From: Pseudanabaena sp. ABRG5-3
GTDB lineage: Bacteria; Cyanobacteriota; Cyanobacteriia; Pseudanabaenales; Pseudanabaenaceae
DNA: 64,000 nt
Reading direction: 5' to 3'
NCBI RefSeq assembly: GCF_003967015.1
Contig: NZ_AP017563.1
Location: 62,001-126,000 of the forward strand
A model generated the notes under the pieces. That model was not told where the DNA came from, made no database searches, and was given only the letters and a program-made list of their open reading frames with translations. Made by a program: the position numbers and the translations under genes. Below are positions 42,745-50,929 of the stretch, piece by piece (within the stretch, counting starts at the first letter, position 1; the number at the start of each line of letters is the position of its first letter).

Positions 42745-43783
42745 GAAAATAGAGGCAGAGTCAAGGAGAAAGCTATGGAATGCCCCCACTGCCAGAGCCA
42801 AAAGGTCATCAAAAATGGCAAACATCACCACCAAGATGGCAAAGCTATCCAGAACTATTTGTGTAAAGGATGCGGCAAGAGATTTAGTGAAAGGACAGGA
42901 ACACCAATGTCAAGGCTGAGAACACCAGCAAGTGTCGTATCCTTAGCCCTGAAGATGAGGAGTGAAGGGATGGGAATCAGAGCCAGTGGGAGAGTACTAG
43001 AAAAATCCCATGTCAGCATCATGAGATGGGAGCAAAAATTGGCAACCCAGTCACAGCAATGGAGTCCATCTGCCCCAGCAGGAGGGGATATAACAGTCGA
43101 AGGAGATGAGGTTTACACTCGCGTAGGCGAGAACCTTCCCCCCCTCAAAGTCAAAAGGATGGACAGTGACATTCATCGAACGTAGGAGTCGCTATTGGAT
43201 TGTTGCCAAGGCAGGACTCAAAACCACTGAGTTATTTGCTAAAGCCACCAAAACAGCATGGCAATGGGCAAAGGCAAGTCAATACATCCGATGGTTTACC
43301 GATGGAGAAAGACGCTATGCCCAACAACTATGGCAAATGGCAAGTGTGCGCCTCAAATCCACTGAAGTAAGTCGTGAGTATGGACATCGGAAGGTATGGC
43401 GACATGGATTAGAAGTTGCTATCAAAATTAAAAGTTCACAGGGCTATCGTCGTGTCGAATGGCTCAAACCAGAGCATCCCTATACGGCTATTAGCGATAA
43501 GAGTGACGTTCATGCCAATCACAATGAAGCAAACAATAGTGCTTTGAGAAGGAGGTGTAGCGCTTATCGCCGTAGACAAAACCTTTATGCGAAGAATACC
43601 GAAGGATTACAACGAGCAGTCACTGTGCAAAGATTAGTTCACAACTGGGTGAGACCTCATGTGGGCTTAGGGAAAAATAAGACTCCAGTTATGGCGATCG
43701 GGCTTTTTCATCGACCGCTTTCCATGCTAGAGTTGCTCTCACTACGGGGTTTTCACTCCCTCACGATTTAACTGACCAGTGCC
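42717..43783 (+). mobile_element. IS1-family insertion sequence
   Basis: About 1067 bp bounded by the inverted repeat GGCACTGGTCA (42717-42727) and its complement (43773-43783). No clean target duplication was found. It sits between two converging genes, and both of their frames end inside the element. Confidence 0.75.
42775..43771 (+). pseudogene. IS1-family transposase, frame broken at a run of seven C
   Basis: The first frame (42775-43185, 136 aa) starts with a zinc-finger-like part (MECPHCQSQK ... CKGCGKRFSE) and an HTH, then GDITVEGDEVYTRVGENLPP, which carries the first catalytic Asp. The second (43166-43771, 201 aa) holds FTDGERRYAQQLWQ (second Asp) and HANHNEANNSALRRRCSAYR (Glu region). 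The frame changes at the C run 43138-43144: reading one base further gives SKSKGWTVTFIERRSRYW, the normal join. This is a +1 shift, unlike the -1 programmed shift of IS1, so it is probably a mutation in a homopolymer. Confidence 0.75.
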
Positions 43784-44019
43784 TGCAATCGCAAGCAAGT
43801 ATTTAGAAAATGTCTGACAATCTCAAATCTTCCTTCGAGTAATAGATAAATCATTACAGGCACATTATCCCGAATGAAAACCTCGTTGTAGTTTAAGTCT
43901 TGACTATTTTTATTTTTGGGAATTGAAGCGATCGCACCAACAAATTCACCATCAACCTTGACTAATGCTTGTTCATATAAAATAGATTTGGCTAGTTGCA
44001 CTAATAATTCTTCTTTCAT
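43768..44019 (-). CDS. Hypothetical protein truncated by the IS1-type element
   Basis: 83 aa. MKEELLVQLAKSILYEQALV and GEFVGAIASIPKNKNSQDLN, with a C-terminal helix GRFEIVRHFLNTCLRLQ. The last residues (ALVS) are encoded in the right terminal repeat of the IS, so the original 3' end is missing. No family recognised. Confidence 0.5.
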   Translation of the reverse strand: MKEELLVQLAKSILYEQALVKVDGEFVGAIASIPKNKNSQDLNYNEVFIRDNVPVMIYLLLEGRFEIVRHFLNTCLRLQALVS

Positions 44020-44113
44020 TAACCACCTGAACTTATCGATGAATTTGATTGAGAGATACTCAATTTTCTATGGAACTTTTAGCATTACAGCGCTTTGTGC
44101 TGACTTGCAACCC

Positions 44114-44162
44114 AGAGAAATTGTTGAAAGCAAAGATTCGCCGCACTTTCAACAATTTCTCT
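44114..44162. repeat. Hairpin related to that at 6283
   Basis: AGAGAAATTGTTGAAAG (44114-44130) pairs with 44146-44162; the stem resembles AGAGAAATTTTTGAAAG at 6286. Confidence 0.5.
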
Positions 44163-44328
44163 TACAACTTTAAGCCTTAACAAACTGTATAGAGTTGATT
44201 TGCTTCGGGATCGCGTTTATAGACAGGTTGATAGTTTCTTTGATATTTACCAATTCTCGATGAACGTGAAAGAGTGCAAGTCTTCTATTCCTAATAACAT
44301 TAGAGTAATTTTGTAGTTACGCATGATC

Positions 44329-44428
44329 GGGAGCATCTCACTTTGGCGTAGTCCCAATTTTCCTAAGCCTAGAACAAGGGGCTTAAGCTCCTTGTCTTTG
44401 CCAAATGTTCCAAAGTGAGATGCTCCCC
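44329..44428. mobile_element. 100-bp palindromic MITE-like element with 8-bp target duplication
   Basis: Ends GGGAGCATCTCACTTTGG and its complement. Flanked by the perfect direct repeat GCATGATC (44321-44328 and 44429-44436). Contains an imperfect copy of the 22-bp palindrome (44374-44395). The rest of 44020-44806 is AT-rich with no convincing gene. Confidence 0.78.
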
Positions 44429-44691
44429 GCATGATCCACATTAGAGATATACAAAAAATTAATTCCTTATTTTGTTGTGTATCCCTTGCAATCAGGTAAT
44501 TGTAAAAATAGATTTAGTGCATCTATTTTTACAATTGAAATATTAATCTAGTTTTGGTTCTAGCTAGTAGAAGGTGAAAATATATTGTAGCAAGAATTGC
44601 TCCAATTCTATTTTAGATTTTAGGTAAAGTCTAAAATCTAAAGCAACTTCATCGCACTAGACACACAAAGTTGCTTTTAGGGTTATTAAAA

Positions 44692-44805
44692 ATGAACTGG
44701 CTCAATGCAATACTATGGAAGGGATTTGGGTTGGCTTATGCAATTTCCTGCGTCCCTTTCGAGGTATTCACAAAAAGTATTTGTAGGCGTAGGCGATCAC
44801 GCTAA
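44692..44805 (+). CDS. Doubtful short ORF (37 aa)
   Basis: ATG at 44692, MNWLNAILWKGFGLAYAISC and a basic tail CRRRRSR. No clear ribosome site; one hydrophobic stretch. Could be chance. Confidence 0.2.
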   Translation: MNWLNAILWKGFGLAYAISCVPFEVFTKSICRRRRSR

Positions 44806-44806
44806 T

Positions 44807-45703
44807 CTATGCAATAAGTATTGTCCGCATTTGCTTTTTGATTAAGAACTTTCTAATTAAACCACCTGCGATCGCCATCGGAATCGTCAGCAGCAAAGCC
44901 ATAGTATGTAATGTATTTGGAATGTATGCTGGATTTGTATAGGTCATCAAGCATCCTAAACTGACAGATATTATTCCTGTGAGGGCAGCATTGAGAATTT
45001 TGTCATGTTTAGTACAGTGAGCCGTAAGAAAACCTCCAGCAATCGAAAAAATTATGCCAAAAAACCTATATACAATTAAAAAATTATTACTCGTAAGTTC
45101 TGTCTGGATTTGGGAAGAGCTTTTCCCTTGCATAGCAAGCATGATGCTAAAAAACATAGTCAGTACAAAAGAAGTAAGTTCCGTGCCAATAACATCCATA
45201 AGAAATCCATAAATGGCAGCTCGAAAGTTTAAACGACTCCAAAACCTACTTCCCAAATTGGTTTTATGATCAGTAATGTCATCGCTTTGAGGTGTTCTCT
45301 CTCTCTTAGCCAACTGTTCAAGCAAAGGTTCCTTTAGATTTTTGTGAAGGGAGTCTATTAAATTATTACCAACGCTTAACTCTGGCTGAGCTATTTGATC
45401 TGACTCATTGTTTAGATAAATTTTATAGCTCCAGCAGGGGATTTCTTCACCCACTTGTTTGCCATAAATTTCTACCGTATGGATATGGGCGATCGCTAAT
45501 TTATGAATCCCCATCCAAATCATTGATACAAATGTTGATTGTTGAGGTATTTCCGATGACTCCAATAAAACTTGTAGACAACTCCCTTTCGTTATCACGG
45601 AAGCAGTGACACCTCGGCGCTGAAATGAGCGATTCATTAAAATAGCAATTGCTTGCGGATCACCAACTTTAGCTTGTTGCTTTAAATGGGAAAATGTTGA
45701 CAT
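44807..45703 (-). CDS. Cyanobacterial membrane protein with conserved N-terminal domain
   Basis: 298 aa. The cytosolic first about 100 residues (KVGDPQAIAILMNRSFQRRG; GSCLQVLLESSEIPQQ; VEIYGKQVGEEIPCWSYKIY) look like a domain common to several cyanobacterial proteins; then a linker and four hydrophobic helices (FRAAIYGFLMDVIGTELTSF; LTSNNFLIVYRFFGIIFSIA; ILNAALTGIISVSLGCLMTY; LHTMALLLTIPMAIAGGLI). Starts 1 nt after the stop of the PrsW-TPR gene, so same operon. Function unknown. Confidence 0.7.
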   Translation of the reverse strand: MSTFSHLKQQAKVGDPQAIAILMNRSFQRRGVTASVITKGSCLQVLLESSEIPQQSTFVSMIWMGIHKLAIAHIHTVEIYGKQVGEEIPCWSYKIYLNNESDQIAQPELSVGNNLIDSLHKNLKEPLLEQLAKRERTPQSDDITDHKTNLGSRFWSRLNFRAAIYGFLMDVIGTELTSFVLTMFFSIMLAMQGKSSSQIQTELTSNNFLIVYRFFGIIFSIAGGFLTAHCTKHDKILNAALTGIISVSLGCLMTYTNPAYIPNTLHTMALLLTIPMAIAGGLIRKFLIKKQMRTILIA

Positions 45704-45704
45704 T

Positions 45705-47414
45705 TTAGAGAACTCCTTTACCTTCGAGTTTGTTCAGAATTTTTTGTTTGGATTTTTTAACTTCATTCCAATCAGGATAAAGCTCTAAAGCATTGTTATA
45801 TGCTGTGAGGGCTTCGCGATCGCGTCCAAGTTCTGCTAAAACTAAGCCTTGACTATACATAGAACGGGCATATTGAGGATCAATTTGTACTGCCTTTTCG
45901 TAAGAAGAGATCGCTTCAGCATAGCGTTTTAACTGATACATCACATCACCGCGATGATGCCAAACATACGCATAATTAGCAAACTGGATCGCTGTATCCA
46001 CAGCTTTTAAAGCCTCCTGATTTCGACCAAGATAACCTAGAGCCATGCTACGAATATACCAAGCAAATCCATGCTGGGAATCAATTTCAATAGCGTGATC
46101 TGCTGAAGATAAAGCTTCTGAAAATCTACCTAAACGTCCTAAAACATCGCCACGATTTGCATAGACATCGGCAAGACGTTTATTGCCTTTACTTCCCAAG
46201 TCTCCTTTAGCCCGAATGGCAAGATCGTAATTTTCTAAGGCTAGGGTGTAATCTTTTAGATAAAGGTATGCTTGGGCGCGATTGTAATATGCTAATGCAT
46301 ACTCAGAATCAATTTGGATCGCTTTACTATATCTTTCAATCGCTTGATCAATATTATTGAGTCCGTAAAAAGCAAGTCCCTGATAAAGATAAGCTTTAGC
46401 GTTTCGGGGATTCTTGCTAAGAATACGATCGCAGTCATAAATTACCCCAGTGTAATCCCCATTTCGATATTTGAATTGGACTTGAGAAATTGCATATTCG
46501 TCATTGCTACCACCCGTTCGAGAACCTGCGCTATCATAACGTCCAGTAACTTGACTTATACTTTGGGGAATCCAATAACTAGAAGCGATCGCTGCACTAA
46601 CTACTGTCAGCCATAAAACGGGAGAATGCCAGTGCCAATGCCACCATAATTTTGAAGTTTGCTTCGATGGTTCCGTTGCAGTGGGGTTAGTGCGGAGATG
46701 TTTAAAATATCGAATTGAGAAGAAAATACTGATCACTAGACAAATCAACACAAATAAGCCACTCAGCCATGTGTGGATAAATAGCAAAGAGTTATAAGTG
46801 CCATGTAAAAGAATTGCGGCTAGAAGAGCTTTGACAACTACCCATTGGCGATTTTTTTTTGTATTTTTTGTTTCCGCGAGGATACTGCCCATAATTAATC
46901 CTGCGATCGCGTGCATTGGCAAGCTCATAAACGCTCTCGCTTGGGCAATAAGAATACCCATTTTGCCATAGAGCGTAAATACATACATAATGTTCTCTAT
47001 GCTAGCAAAACCTAGTCCTAGACAGACTGTCAGCATCACGATATTAATTTTAGAGCGAAAAGATTTACTCTTTCTAAAGACTGCCCATAAAATCCATAGC
47101 TTGAGGCTTTCTTCAATTAATGCCGATAGAATAAATCCTCCTAATAAAATTTCAGGCATTAAGAGAGAGGGAGTCACGAAGGGATTATTTATTTGGCTGA
47201 AATAATCTGAGGTCTTATGCCCATAAAAGAAATGTGCTCCTATTGCTTCAATAAAACCCGCAGGAATCATACAAGCAACTCCCATCAAAAAAGCTTTCAG
47301 CTTATCTTGATAGGATTCACCATGACTGCGATCGCATTCATAGAAGTAACAAAGAATGGCGATCGCTGGTGATACGGAGATAAAGAAGCCCCAAAATAGT
47401 GTCATGAAATTCAC
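45705..47414 (-). CDS. PrsW-like intramembrane protease fused to TPR repeats
   Basis: 569 aa. Residues 1-235 contain about eight hydrophobic helices with PrsW catalytic motifs: ALIEESLKLW (Glu101-Glu102...Lys105), GFASIENIMYV (Glu140), SLPMHAIAGLIMGS (His168) and LLHGTYNSLLF (His204). After a membrane helix (WLTVVSAAIASSYWIPQSIS) come about seven tetratricopeptide repeats (AYLYQGLAFYGLNNIDQAIE; ALAYYNRAQAYLYLKDYTLA; ARSMYSQGLVLAELGRDREA). PrsW proteases cleave anti-sigma factors at the membrane; the TPR part should bind partner proteins. The fusion suggests a protease with a built-in docking domain (inference). Confidence 0.8.
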   Translation of the reverse strand: MNFMTLFWGFFISVSPAIAILCYFYECDRSHGESYQDKLKAFLMGVACMIPAGFIEAIGAHFFYGHKTSDYFSQINNPFVTPSLLMPEILLGGFILSALIEESLKLWILWAVFRKSKSFRSKINIVMLTVCLGLGFASIENIMYVFTLYGKMGILIAQARAFMSLPMHAIAGLIMGSILAETKNTKKNRQWVVVKALLAAILLHGTYNSLLFIHTWLSGLFVLICLVISIFFSIRYFKHLRTNPTATEPSKQTSKLWWHWHWHSPVLWLTVVSAAIASSYWIPQSISQVTGRYDSAGSRTGGSNDEYAISQVQFKYRNGDYTGVIYDCDRILSKNPRNAKAYLYQGLAFYGLNNIDQAIERYSKAIQIDSEYALAYYNRAQAYLYLKDYTLALENYDLAIRAKGDLGSKGNKRLADVYANRGDVLGRLGRFSEALSSADHAIEIDSQHGFAWYIRSMALGYLGRNQEALKAVDTAIQFANYAYVWHHRGDVMYQLKRYAEAISSYEKAVQIDPQYARSMYSQGLVLAELGRDREALTAYNNALELYPDWNEVKKSKQKILNKLEGKGVL

Positions 47415-47574
47415 CTAGAATGCGGATTTTGGGAGAGCGCTAGAAGTCATTAGGTAAACAATGTGGGTTTGTAGGATAGATAACTCTGAGCAATCAAAAG
47501 CTATGCAGTCAAAAATATTTAGCTTTAGTCCTGTTGTACTGCATAGCTCGTTAAGACTCAAATTTAAGCATCAT

Positions 47575-47633
47575 GCTAATTTAAGATAATAAATGTCTCA
47601 AGATTTTGCTCATTTAAGAGAACTCAAATCATG
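47575..47633 (+). repeat. Duplicated toxin-antitoxin leader, copy 1
   Basis: GCTAATTTAAGATAATAAAT, then GTCTCAAGATTTTGCTC and a short AGAGAACTCAAATCATG. The same string with few changes is at 48420-48480, downstream of the toxin gene. Apart from it, 47415-47735 shows no gene. Confidence 0.55.
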
Positions 47634-47735
47634 GTTCGGAGATTTAAGCTTGATGGTATAATCTGCAAATTGCGGCGATCGCTGTGGCAAATAATCTAAT
47701 TTTGTTCTCCTGAGATTATCTATCATAATAAAACT

Positions 47736-48002
47736 ATGAAAGCCTACGAATTTTCCACTACGATTACGCCTGATGGGAAACTTGAATTGCCCAAGCATCT
47801 AAAAAATTTATCGAAGCAACCACAGGTTAGAGTTATTGTTTTGATTGACGAGTTGCTAGATATTAGTTTGGATGAGCAGAGTGATGTCTTCGATCCAAGT
47901 CCATCACAAATCGCGGCTAGTCTTCATAGAGCATTACATGAGGTAAAGACTGGTCAAACGAAACCAATCTCTCAACTTTGGGATAGTTTGGATGGAAACT
48001 GA
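47736..48002 (+). CDS. Antitoxin of a RelE/ParE-type pair
   Basis: 88 aa. N-terminal AbrB-like strand pair (YEFSTTITPDGKLELPKHLK) that would bind operator DNA, then an acidic flexible C-terminus ending ASLHRALHEVKTGQTKPISQ and LWDSLDGN, which would mask the toxin. Overlaps the toxin gene by 11 nt, as usual for type II modules. Its C-terminal pattern (TGQT..SQLWDS) recurs in the orphan antitoxin at 53950. Confidence 0.72.
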   Translation: MKAYEFSTTITPDGKLELPKHLKNLSKQPQVRVIVLIDELLDISLDEQSDVFDPSPSQIAASLHRALHEVKTGQTKPISQLWDSLDGN

Positions 48003-48363
48003 TCAGCCTATTGTTCAAGTCGAGACTTCTAACAACTTTGAGAGACAGTTTCGGATTCTGTTTAAGCGATATCGTAAAATTCGCTCAGATGTACAACCTG
48101 TGATCGAGCAGTTACAATCTGGCGAGGTGTTAGGCGATCGCCTATCAGGTTTGAATATTATGGTTTTCAAAGTACGGGTGAAGAATAGTGATATTCAAAA
48201 GGGAAAAAGTGCTGGTTATCGACTCATTTATCAACTTGAAGCACCTACTAGGATTATTTTGTTAGCCATCTATGCTAAATCTGATCAATCTAGTATCTCA
48301 ACTATGGAAATTGAAGAAATTGTTGAGGCTTTTAAACGACAACAAGAGCAACCAGAAATTTAG
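47992..48363 (+). CDS. RelE/ParE-superfamily toxin
   Basis: 123 aa: NNFERQFRILFKRYRKIRSD (first helix pair), RLSGLNIMVFKVRVKNSDIQ, and KGKSAGYRLIYQLEAPTRII then LLAIYAKSDQSSI, the C-terminal strand and helix arrangement of this fold (R/K-rich, YRLIY). Would act as an mRNA interferase or gyrase poison; which one is not clear. Confidence 0.72.
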   Translation: METDQPIVQVETSNNFERQFRILFKRYRKIRSDVQPVIEQLQSGEVLGDRLSGLNIMVFKVRVKNSDIQKGKSAGYRLIYQLEAPTRIILLAIYAKSDQSSISTMEIEEIVEAFKRQQEQPEI

Positions 48364-48419
48364 TAATCTTGTTTTGAGAGGCGATCGCCTAACTAATCAT
48401 CTCAAAACTGAATCGTCGT

Positions 48420-48480
48420 GCTAATTTACAGTAATAGATGTCTCAAGATTTTGCTCGATGCTAAGAGAATTCAACTCATG
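48420..48480 (+). repeat. Duplicated toxin-antitoxin leader, copy 2
   Basis: GCTAATTTACAGTAATAGAT, then GTCTCAAGATTTTGCTC and AGAGAATTCAACTCATG, about 85% like 47575-47633. Confidence 0.55.
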
Positions 48481-48507
48481 ACGATTTTAGAAAGGGATGT
48501 GAGTAGG

Positions 48508-48734
48508 ATGTAGCAGTTGCCAATTGAGAAGCAGCAAGAAGCATTAAATTTTATTGAGTTTCTAGCTTTTAAGATGGGCGATCGCCAAGTTAAAAAAGTT
48601 GATGAAATTCTATTAGTGGATCAAGAGCCTTTTGTGTCTTGCTATGACCTCACAAAAAATGGATTGGGATTGCTGATCATTTGCCTGACGATCTGTCTGT
48701 GAATCAAAAATATATGGAGGGTTACAGAGCTTGA
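48508..48734 (+). pseudogene. Decayed antitoxin gene (DUF2281-like)
   Basis: ATG at 48508 is followed at once by TAG. Beyond it the frame reads QLPIEKQQEALNFIEFLAFK, the N-terminal helix of small DUF2281-type antitoxins, then PFVSCYDLTKNGLG; a frameshift leads to IADHLPDDLSVNQKYMEGYR and a TGA at 48732. Two lesions in about 75 codons. Confidence 0.6.
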
Positions 48735-48996
48735 TTGAGCAGCGTGTAATTTTGGATACGAGTGTGTTAGTTGCTTTGCTGAATAAAGGCGATCTCAATT
48801 TTAGGCTGTCAGGCAATGGGCGCAAGTTAATCCACCTGCGCTGACTTGTGATGTGGTAATCTCTGAAACTTGTTTTTTGCTGAAGAGGAGATATTTGATT
48901 GAAGCTGTTTTTGAGATGATCGAGGTGGGGGTGATCGCGATCGCATTCAATCTACAATAGGAGGCGAGTAATGTGCAGGTGTTGATGAATCGTTAA
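48731..48996 (+). pseudogene. Decayed PIN-domain (VapC-like) toxin gene
   Basis: The first frame reads IEQRVILDTSVLVALLNKGD (PIN-domain start with the catalytic Asp). It is then shifted, and continues WAQVNPPALTCDVVISETCF and LLKRRYLIEAVFEMIEVGVI, typical PIN text with the Glu. A TAG at 48958 and a TAA at 48994 end it. The C-terminal acidic residues of the fold are missing, so no active toxin is expected. Confidence 0.6.
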
Positions 48997-49828
48997 GAGG
49001 CTGGGCTAATTTCGTCTGCTGGTGCTTGTTTGGTGAGGATATCTGAACAAAGTGGAGTAGAGACTTTAGTAGCGATAAAATTTTTGTGAGCTTTTGCTTT
49101 AGGAGTATAAGTTGTCTCTTTCCCGTTTATTTTGACAACCACAGTACCTCCACAGCAGCTTTTTGTAGATTTCCCTTTTGCTGGGAGATCATGCAAATGA
49201 TCGGGTAAATCCATTGAAGTAGCCTGTGAGCAGTTTCTAGATAACTGTGTACACAAAATGTGAACATTGGGAACTGTTGCAATTACCGTGTCTACTATTT
49301 CTTTAAATGGATGACCATAATGTCCTCTTCCATTTGAAAATATTACTAGCTTTGGTTTTACTAAGTTACATAAACTTTCGGTAAACTTACTTCCATTATT
49401 CTTTTTACTTGGGTTACCTCCATGATGCGGAAAAATGAGGATGTCAGCTTCCAAATTAGTATTTTCTTGCAGAAGATTATGTAATCCAACCTCATCTAGA
49501 TCACCAGCCGCTATAGCCACTCTATGTTCATTATGAGAAAATGCTACTACAGCAGACATAGAATTAGAATTTAATCGATTTCCAGAATTATCTACAGCAC
49601 CTGCACCGCCTTTTAAGGCTAATACAGAATTTGGAGCTAAAACTGTAATTTCTACATCGCCAGTTTGAAGCAAGTCTGTCGTTGAAGTTGTTAATTGAGC
49701 GAAAATCTTTAATCCGTATCTTTCTTTAGCATCACTCAACGAACTTAGAAGATCTTCCCATGCTTTGGTTTTTCTATTAAATTCTGAATTTATATGAACA
49801 TTTTGAACTATTACCTGTTTACTACGTA

Positions 49829-50735
49829 ACCTAAGTTGCTACCCATAAATTAACGCTAAGAGCAAGGACAAAGAGCATAACTTTAAGCTCAAAACCTTTT
49901 GCAGTAACAGCATGAATAGATTTAGGTAAAAGCTGGGATATCAAACTACCCGTAGTTTCGATTACTTTGCGCTTATGGTGCTGAAGAAACTGAACATAGC
50001 CAGGTACAGGTCGCTGTGAATTGCTTTTTCGCATTGCTGAGAGCTTGATATTCTCAGCTTCAAGCAACAAATCCTCAATTTCATAATCGTTGTAAGCCTT
50101 GTCTGCATAGACTACACTGCCTTCAGGTAAAGCAAATGGAAATACCCTCAACCCCTTAACATCGGCAAAGGAACCATTAGTTAGAAAAAACTCTACAGGT
50201 TCCCCCGATTCTGTGACCATCAAATGGATTTTAATACCGTAAAAATATCGCTTCTTGCTGGCTTGATAGCCCCGATACTCCTCATTACCGTCATAGATTT
50301 TTGACCTTGGTATGCGGATATTGTCACAGACGGGAATCGGAAAGCTATCAATGCTGTAAACCGATTCAGTGTTCAGTTGTTTCCATGCTTGTCCCAGACA
50401 CTCAAACAACATCAATAGCATCGGTTCAACCCTGTGAAGTCTACGATTGAACCGACTCCGACTCACCATTTTGGGGATATATTGTGGCTCTGAGAGTTCT
50501 TTTCTGGCTTTCTCAAAATTTCCACCAAAATACAGAACTGCAACTATGGCTGTGGTCATTACTTCGGCATCACTTATCTGTTGCTGTATGTCACCTTGAT
50601 GGTTCATTGCTCGGAGAATGTCGTCACACAGGCAATAAATCGCTACAATTTCATCATTCATTTTTCTTGCTGCTACTCGGCTTTTGTCCTTTGTAGCAGC
50701 TTTTTTTTCTTCTTACCTTAGGTAGCAACTTGGGT
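49829..50735 (-). mobile_element. IS982-family insertion sequence
   Basis: 907 bp with 15-bp terminal inverted repeats differing at one base (ACCTAAGTTGCTACC and ACCCAAGTTGCTACC). Flanked by a 6-bp duplication TACGTA (49823-49828 and 50736-50741). Carries one transposase gene whose stop codon lies in the terminal repeat. Confidence 0.85.
49831..50661 (-). CDS. IS982-family transposase
   Basis: 276 aa, apparently intact. Helical N-terminus (DIQQQISDAEVMTTAIVAVL), then the DDE core: VYSIDSFPIPVCDNIRI (first Asp), PEGSVVYADKAYNDYEIEDL (second Asp) and KVIETTGSLISQLLPKSIHA (Glu). RYFYGIKIHLMVTESGEPVE is typical of the family. Length matches IS982 transposases. Confidence 0.85.
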   Translation of the reverse strand: MNDEIVAIYCLCDDILRAMNHQGDIQQQISDAEVMTTAIVAVLYFGGNFEKARKELSEPQYIPKMVSRSRFNRRLHRVEPMLLMLFECLGQAWKQLNTESVYSIDSFPIPVCDNIRIPRSKIYDGNEEYRGYQASKKRYFYGIKIHLMVTESGEPVEFFLTNGSFADVKGLRVFPFALPEGSVVYADKAYNDYEIEDLLLEAENIKLSAMRKSNSQRPVPGYVQFLQHHKRKVIETTGSLISQLLPKSIHAVTAKGFELKVMLFVLALSVNLWVAT

Positions 50736-50929
50736 TACGTAATAAAGTAGAAATGCCACCAATGTGATCTTCATCAGCATGAGAAATTAGTAGATGAGAA
50801 ATCTCTTGTATTTTAAGTTCTTCAATAGTCTCAATTAATGTCGTTCCTGAAGGGCAGTCAATTACAATTGTCCCTTCAGTATTTCTTAGTAGTGTACAAT
50901 TCCCTTGCCCTACATCTAAAATCAACAAA

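Noticed and set aside
42717-43783. Target duplication around the IS1-type element
   Set aside because: Flanks (GGCGATCG against TGCAATCG) are only partly alike, so no duplication is claimed.
43916-44173. Protein-coding gene on the plus strand
   Set aside because: It runs antisense to the 43768-44019 gene and crosses a hairpin; no family signature.
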